From: CAWAYH01 sp963786195
Lineage (GTDB): Bacteria > Acidobacteriota > Vicinamibacteria > Vicinamibacterales > 2-12-FULL-66-21
Assembly: GCA_963786195.1 (NCBI GenBank)
Contig: CAWAYH010000001.1
Span: forward strand, 62,001-126,000
Direction of reading: 5' to 3'
Length of the DNA: 64,000 nt
The translations under genes were made by a program, and so were the position numbers. Positions within the stretch are counted from its first letter, which is position 1, and each line of letters starts with the position of its first letter. Below are positions 61,703 to 64,000 of this stretch, piece by piece. The notes below the pieces were generated by a model. That model saw only the letters and a list, made by a program, of their open reading frames with translations. It was not told the origin of the DNA and made no database searches.

Positions 61703-62839
61703 ACGGCCGCTGCCGCGGCCCCCGTCCGTTCGGCGCGCATCGCCGCGATCGACTGGATGCGGGGGCTCGTCATGGTGCTGATGGTCGTCGACCATGCGTC
61801 GATGGCGTTCGACGGCACCCACGACCCGCTCGACTCGGCGATGTATCCCGACGCGATGACCGCGGCGCTGCCGGCGGGGGAGTTCTTCACGCGCTGGATG
61901 ACGCACATCTGCGCGCCGACGTTCGTGTTCCTCGCCGGCGCGTCGCTCGCGTTGAGCGTCGACGCGCAAGGTCGCAGGGCGTCGCCCGCGTGGGAGATCG
62001 ACAGGTTCATCCTGGTCCGCGGCGCGATCATCGCGCTGCATGGATCCGACGATCGTGTCGCTCGGGTCGGGGCGGCTGACGTTCCAGGTGCTCTTCGCGA
62101 TCGGCGTGTCGATGATGTGCATGGCGGCGTTGCGCCGTCTGCGCCTGGCCGGCGCTGCTCGCCGTCGGCGCGAGCTGGTTTGCCATCGGCGAGTGGATCA
62201 CCGGAATGGTCTGGCAGCCGCCGGGATCCGCGTCGGTGATCGCGTCGCTGCTCGTCGTCACCTACGGCGGCGGCGCGGCAGTCATCAAGTACCCGTGATC
62301 CCGTGGCTCGCGATGATGGTGCTCGGGTGGGCGTTCGGCAAGCACATCAGCCGCTACGAGCGCCGGCCAGACGCGCTTTCACGACCGAAGGCGTGCTGGC
62401 GACGGGCGGCATCATGCTGCTGGCGATCTTCGCGCTCGCGCGGTGGAATGCCGGCTACGGCGACATGTTCCTGCACCGCGCGGACAACAGCTGGCAGCAG
62501 TGGCTGCACGTGAGCAAGTACCCGCCGTCGCTCACGTACGCCGCGCTGGAGCTCGGGCTCTGCTGGGTGTGCCTCTCGGCGCTGATGCGGCTCGAGCCGA
62601 AGATCGGGGTCCGGCCGAACGGGGTGTTCCTGGTGTTCGGACAAACGGCGATGTTCTTCTATCTCGTCCACCGCCTCGTGTTCGAAGTGCCGGCGACGTA
62701 CTTCGGCTTGCGCGGCGTCGGCGATCTCTCGACGACGTATATCGCCGCCACCGTGCTGCTTGTCGCCATCTACCCGGCGTGCCGCTGGTACCGCCGCGTC
62801 AAGGGCGCGTACCCGCAATCCGTGTTGCAGTATCTCTGA
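61699..62839 (+). CDS. DUF1624/HGSNAT-like membrane acyltransferase, multiply frameshifted
   Basis: Reconstructed across frames: RIAAIDWMRGLVMVLMVVDHASMAFDG (the HGSNAT catalytic-His region), FFTRWMTHICAPTFVFLAGASLAL, GRLTFQVLFAIGVSMMCMAALR, VIPWLAMMVLGWAFGKHI, KYPPSLTYAALELGLCWVCL, then VFLVFGQTAMFFYLVHRLVFEVPATYFG and WYRRVKGAYPQSVLQYL. About ten helices. Frames change near 61702, 62030, 62150, 62300 and 62370. ATG 61699 becomes the start if one base is removed after it. The family transfers acyl groups across the membrane to sugars. Confidence 0.75.
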
Positions 62840-62924
62840 GACAAGAGAGCATGTTCATGCTCTGCCCGGCCGCCGGCGGGCGTGGTACGGTGCCCCCTCG
62901 AATGAAAGGCAGAGAGGGGGACAC

Positions 62925-63215
62925 ATGCTTCGCTCACGTCCGCGCACCGTTTCCCGCGCGCTTGCCGCTCTCGCAGTCTCAGCCGCCCTGGCGTCTGGAT
63001 ACCTGATCGCGATCGTCCAGGCGCACGATCCGCGGCTCGACGAAGCCTCCCAGGCGCTCCAGCAAGCGCAGGCGCTCGTGGAGAGCGCGCAGACCGGCGG
63101 CGCGCCGCGCCACACGCAACATCAATTCGACCAGCATCGCGAGCGGGCCCTGGGATTCATCAGCAGGGCCATGGAAGAGATCGTCGCGGCTGGCGACATC
63201 GCCGACGCCCAGTAG
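62925..63215 (+). CDS. Small secreted/anchored helical protein
   Basis: 96 residues from ATG 62925, preceded by AGAGAGGGGG. One N-terminal hydrophobic segment (ALAALAVSAALASGYLIAIVQA) is followed by a helical region (RLDEASQALQQAQALVESAQ, HQFDQHRERALGFISRAMEEIVAAGDI) that could form a coiled coil. Family not recognised; periplasmic or membrane-anchored. Confidence 0.6.
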   Translation: MLRSRPRTVSRALAALAVSAALASGYLIAIVQAHDPRLDEASQALQQAQALVESAQTGGAPRHTQHQFDQHRERALGFISRAMEEIVAAGDIADAQ

Positions 63216-63237
63216 CCGGGGCCGGATTGGAGGACCC

Positions 63238-64000
63238 ATGACGAAGCGACTGTGGGCGTCCATAGGTTCCTGTGCGTGCGTCCTGGCGGCGAGCGCGCCG
63301 CCGAACATCGACGCGCAGTCCGTCAACGATCCCGACAGCTACCAAATCACGTGGGACGACTTCCGCGACGGCTTCGACGCCGCATCGCCCACGGCGAAGT
63401 GGTTCTACTTTTCCGCCGGCCCGTTCGTCGGCGACGACGGCATCGCGACAACCAGTCAGAACGGACTCGTTGTCGTGTCGACGGGCATCAACCCGGCGAC
63501 CGGAGCGCCCGCGTTCACGAAGACGCTCGGCCAGGAAGACGACAACGGCGGCCTGCCGGGAGGGCTGGATCACGTGAAGTGGCTCGTGTACGCGAACCAT
63601 CTGGCGTCCACCGGTTACCCGGGATTCGATGCGGCCCTGAATCACGAATTCGCGTGCGAAGCGTGGGTCCGCGCGAGGACGTTCGGCACGGACGGTCATC
63701 CGTTCGGCGGCGCCGTCGATCGTCCGAACGATGACCTCAGGCTGTCGGCCGTCGGCATGAACACGATCGACTTCGAGTCGTTCATGGTGTTCGACTTTCT
63801 CATCACGAACGAGACGATCTACGCGATCTACGAACGCCTGCCGTTCGGCGGCCTGCGCTCGGCAACTACGCAGCGTTCACGTTCAACATCCCCGTCGCCG
63901 CGACTCGTCCCGCCCAGCAGCATCATCTGAAGATCGCGTACGACCGGAGCGCCGGAACGGTTCGCTGGATCGTGGACGGCGACGTGCGCTTCTCGGTCGA
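63238..64000 (+). CDS. Secreted DUF6081-like protein, frameshifted and cut by the window edge
   Basis: Signal peptide (LWASIGSCACVLAASAPPNIDA), then YQITWDDFRDGFDAASPTAKWFYFSAGPFVGDDGI, HVKWLVYANHLASTGYPGFDA, CEAWVRARTFG and FESFMVFDFLITNETIYAIYERLPFG, a lectin-like beta-sandwich as in DUF6081. The frame changes near 63858; NYAAFTFNIPVA and LKIAYDRSAGTVRWIVDGDVRFSV continue in the next frame to the window end. Function unknown. Confidence 0.65.

Overview
This window is 64 kb of GC-rich bacterial chromosome. The gene content suggests an Acidobacteriota genome, most likely of the Vicinamibacteria type. The pointers are an ADOP-type duplicated orphan permease, secreted BACON, FG-GAP, DUF5666 and carboxypeptidase-regulatory-like proteins, a gap-pgk-tpiA-secG operon, and Gram-negative lipid A/LPS core genes. 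The lineage is an inference. Many genes that must be intact in a living cell (gap, pgk, tpiA, waaA) carry single-base frameshifts, several of them in homopolymers. This looks like an error-prone, probably long-read or metagenomic, assembly, so most 'broken' genes here should not be read as true pseudogenes.

Layout. 1-9.7 kb is housekeeping: a zinc alcohol dehydrogenase, pyruvate kinase, NhaA, a ferritin-like/VIT1 iron protein, cytochrome c, a LOG-family protein, a NamZ (DUF1343) muramidase and small proteins. 9.8-11.2 kb encodes an outer-membrane barrel. 11.4-21.6 kb (minus strand) is the highlight: a complete qhp operon for a quinohemoprotein amine dehydrogenase. Its order is qhpG (flavin monooxygenase), qhpA (diheme subunit), qhpD (radical SAM/SPASM), qhpC (the cross-linked peptide substrate), qhpB (beta-propeller), qhpF (ABC exporter), qhpE (subtilisin-like leader protease), then an amidohydrolase. 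The enzyme would oxidise primary amines in the periplasm. The spacing of every Cys, Asp, Glu and Trp modified in QhpC is conserved.

21.7-30 kb holds VWA, FG-GAP, VOC, TerC and fatty-acid desaturase genes and a tRNA-Leu. 30-33.3 kb is secG-tpiA-pgk-gap. 33.5-36.9 kb is lipid A/LPS core synthesis, including an odd in-frame waaA-hldE chimera that appears to lack the middle of the locus. 37.2-37.5 kb carries tRNA-Val and tRNA-Asp.

37,443-47,782 is a 10.3-kb integrative element in the 3' end of tRNA-Asp. It is bounded by 28-bp direct repeats and carries a tyrosine integrase, two excisionase-like proteins, a UPF0175/DUF3368 toxin-antitoxin pair, two uncharacterised mobile-element proteins, an IS21 remnant, an ADOP permease and a secreted beta-propeller. 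48-52.6 kb is an envelope/stress cluster (DUF4010, UspA, BON, L,D-transpeptidase). 52.8-64 kb is accessory and increasingly eroded: a BACON lipoprotein, a serine hydrolase, an MlaF-like ATPase, small conserved proteins, and truncated fragments of a CPBP protease, cytochrome, DUF5666 protein, PFL-activase and a multiply frameshifted membrane acyltransferase.
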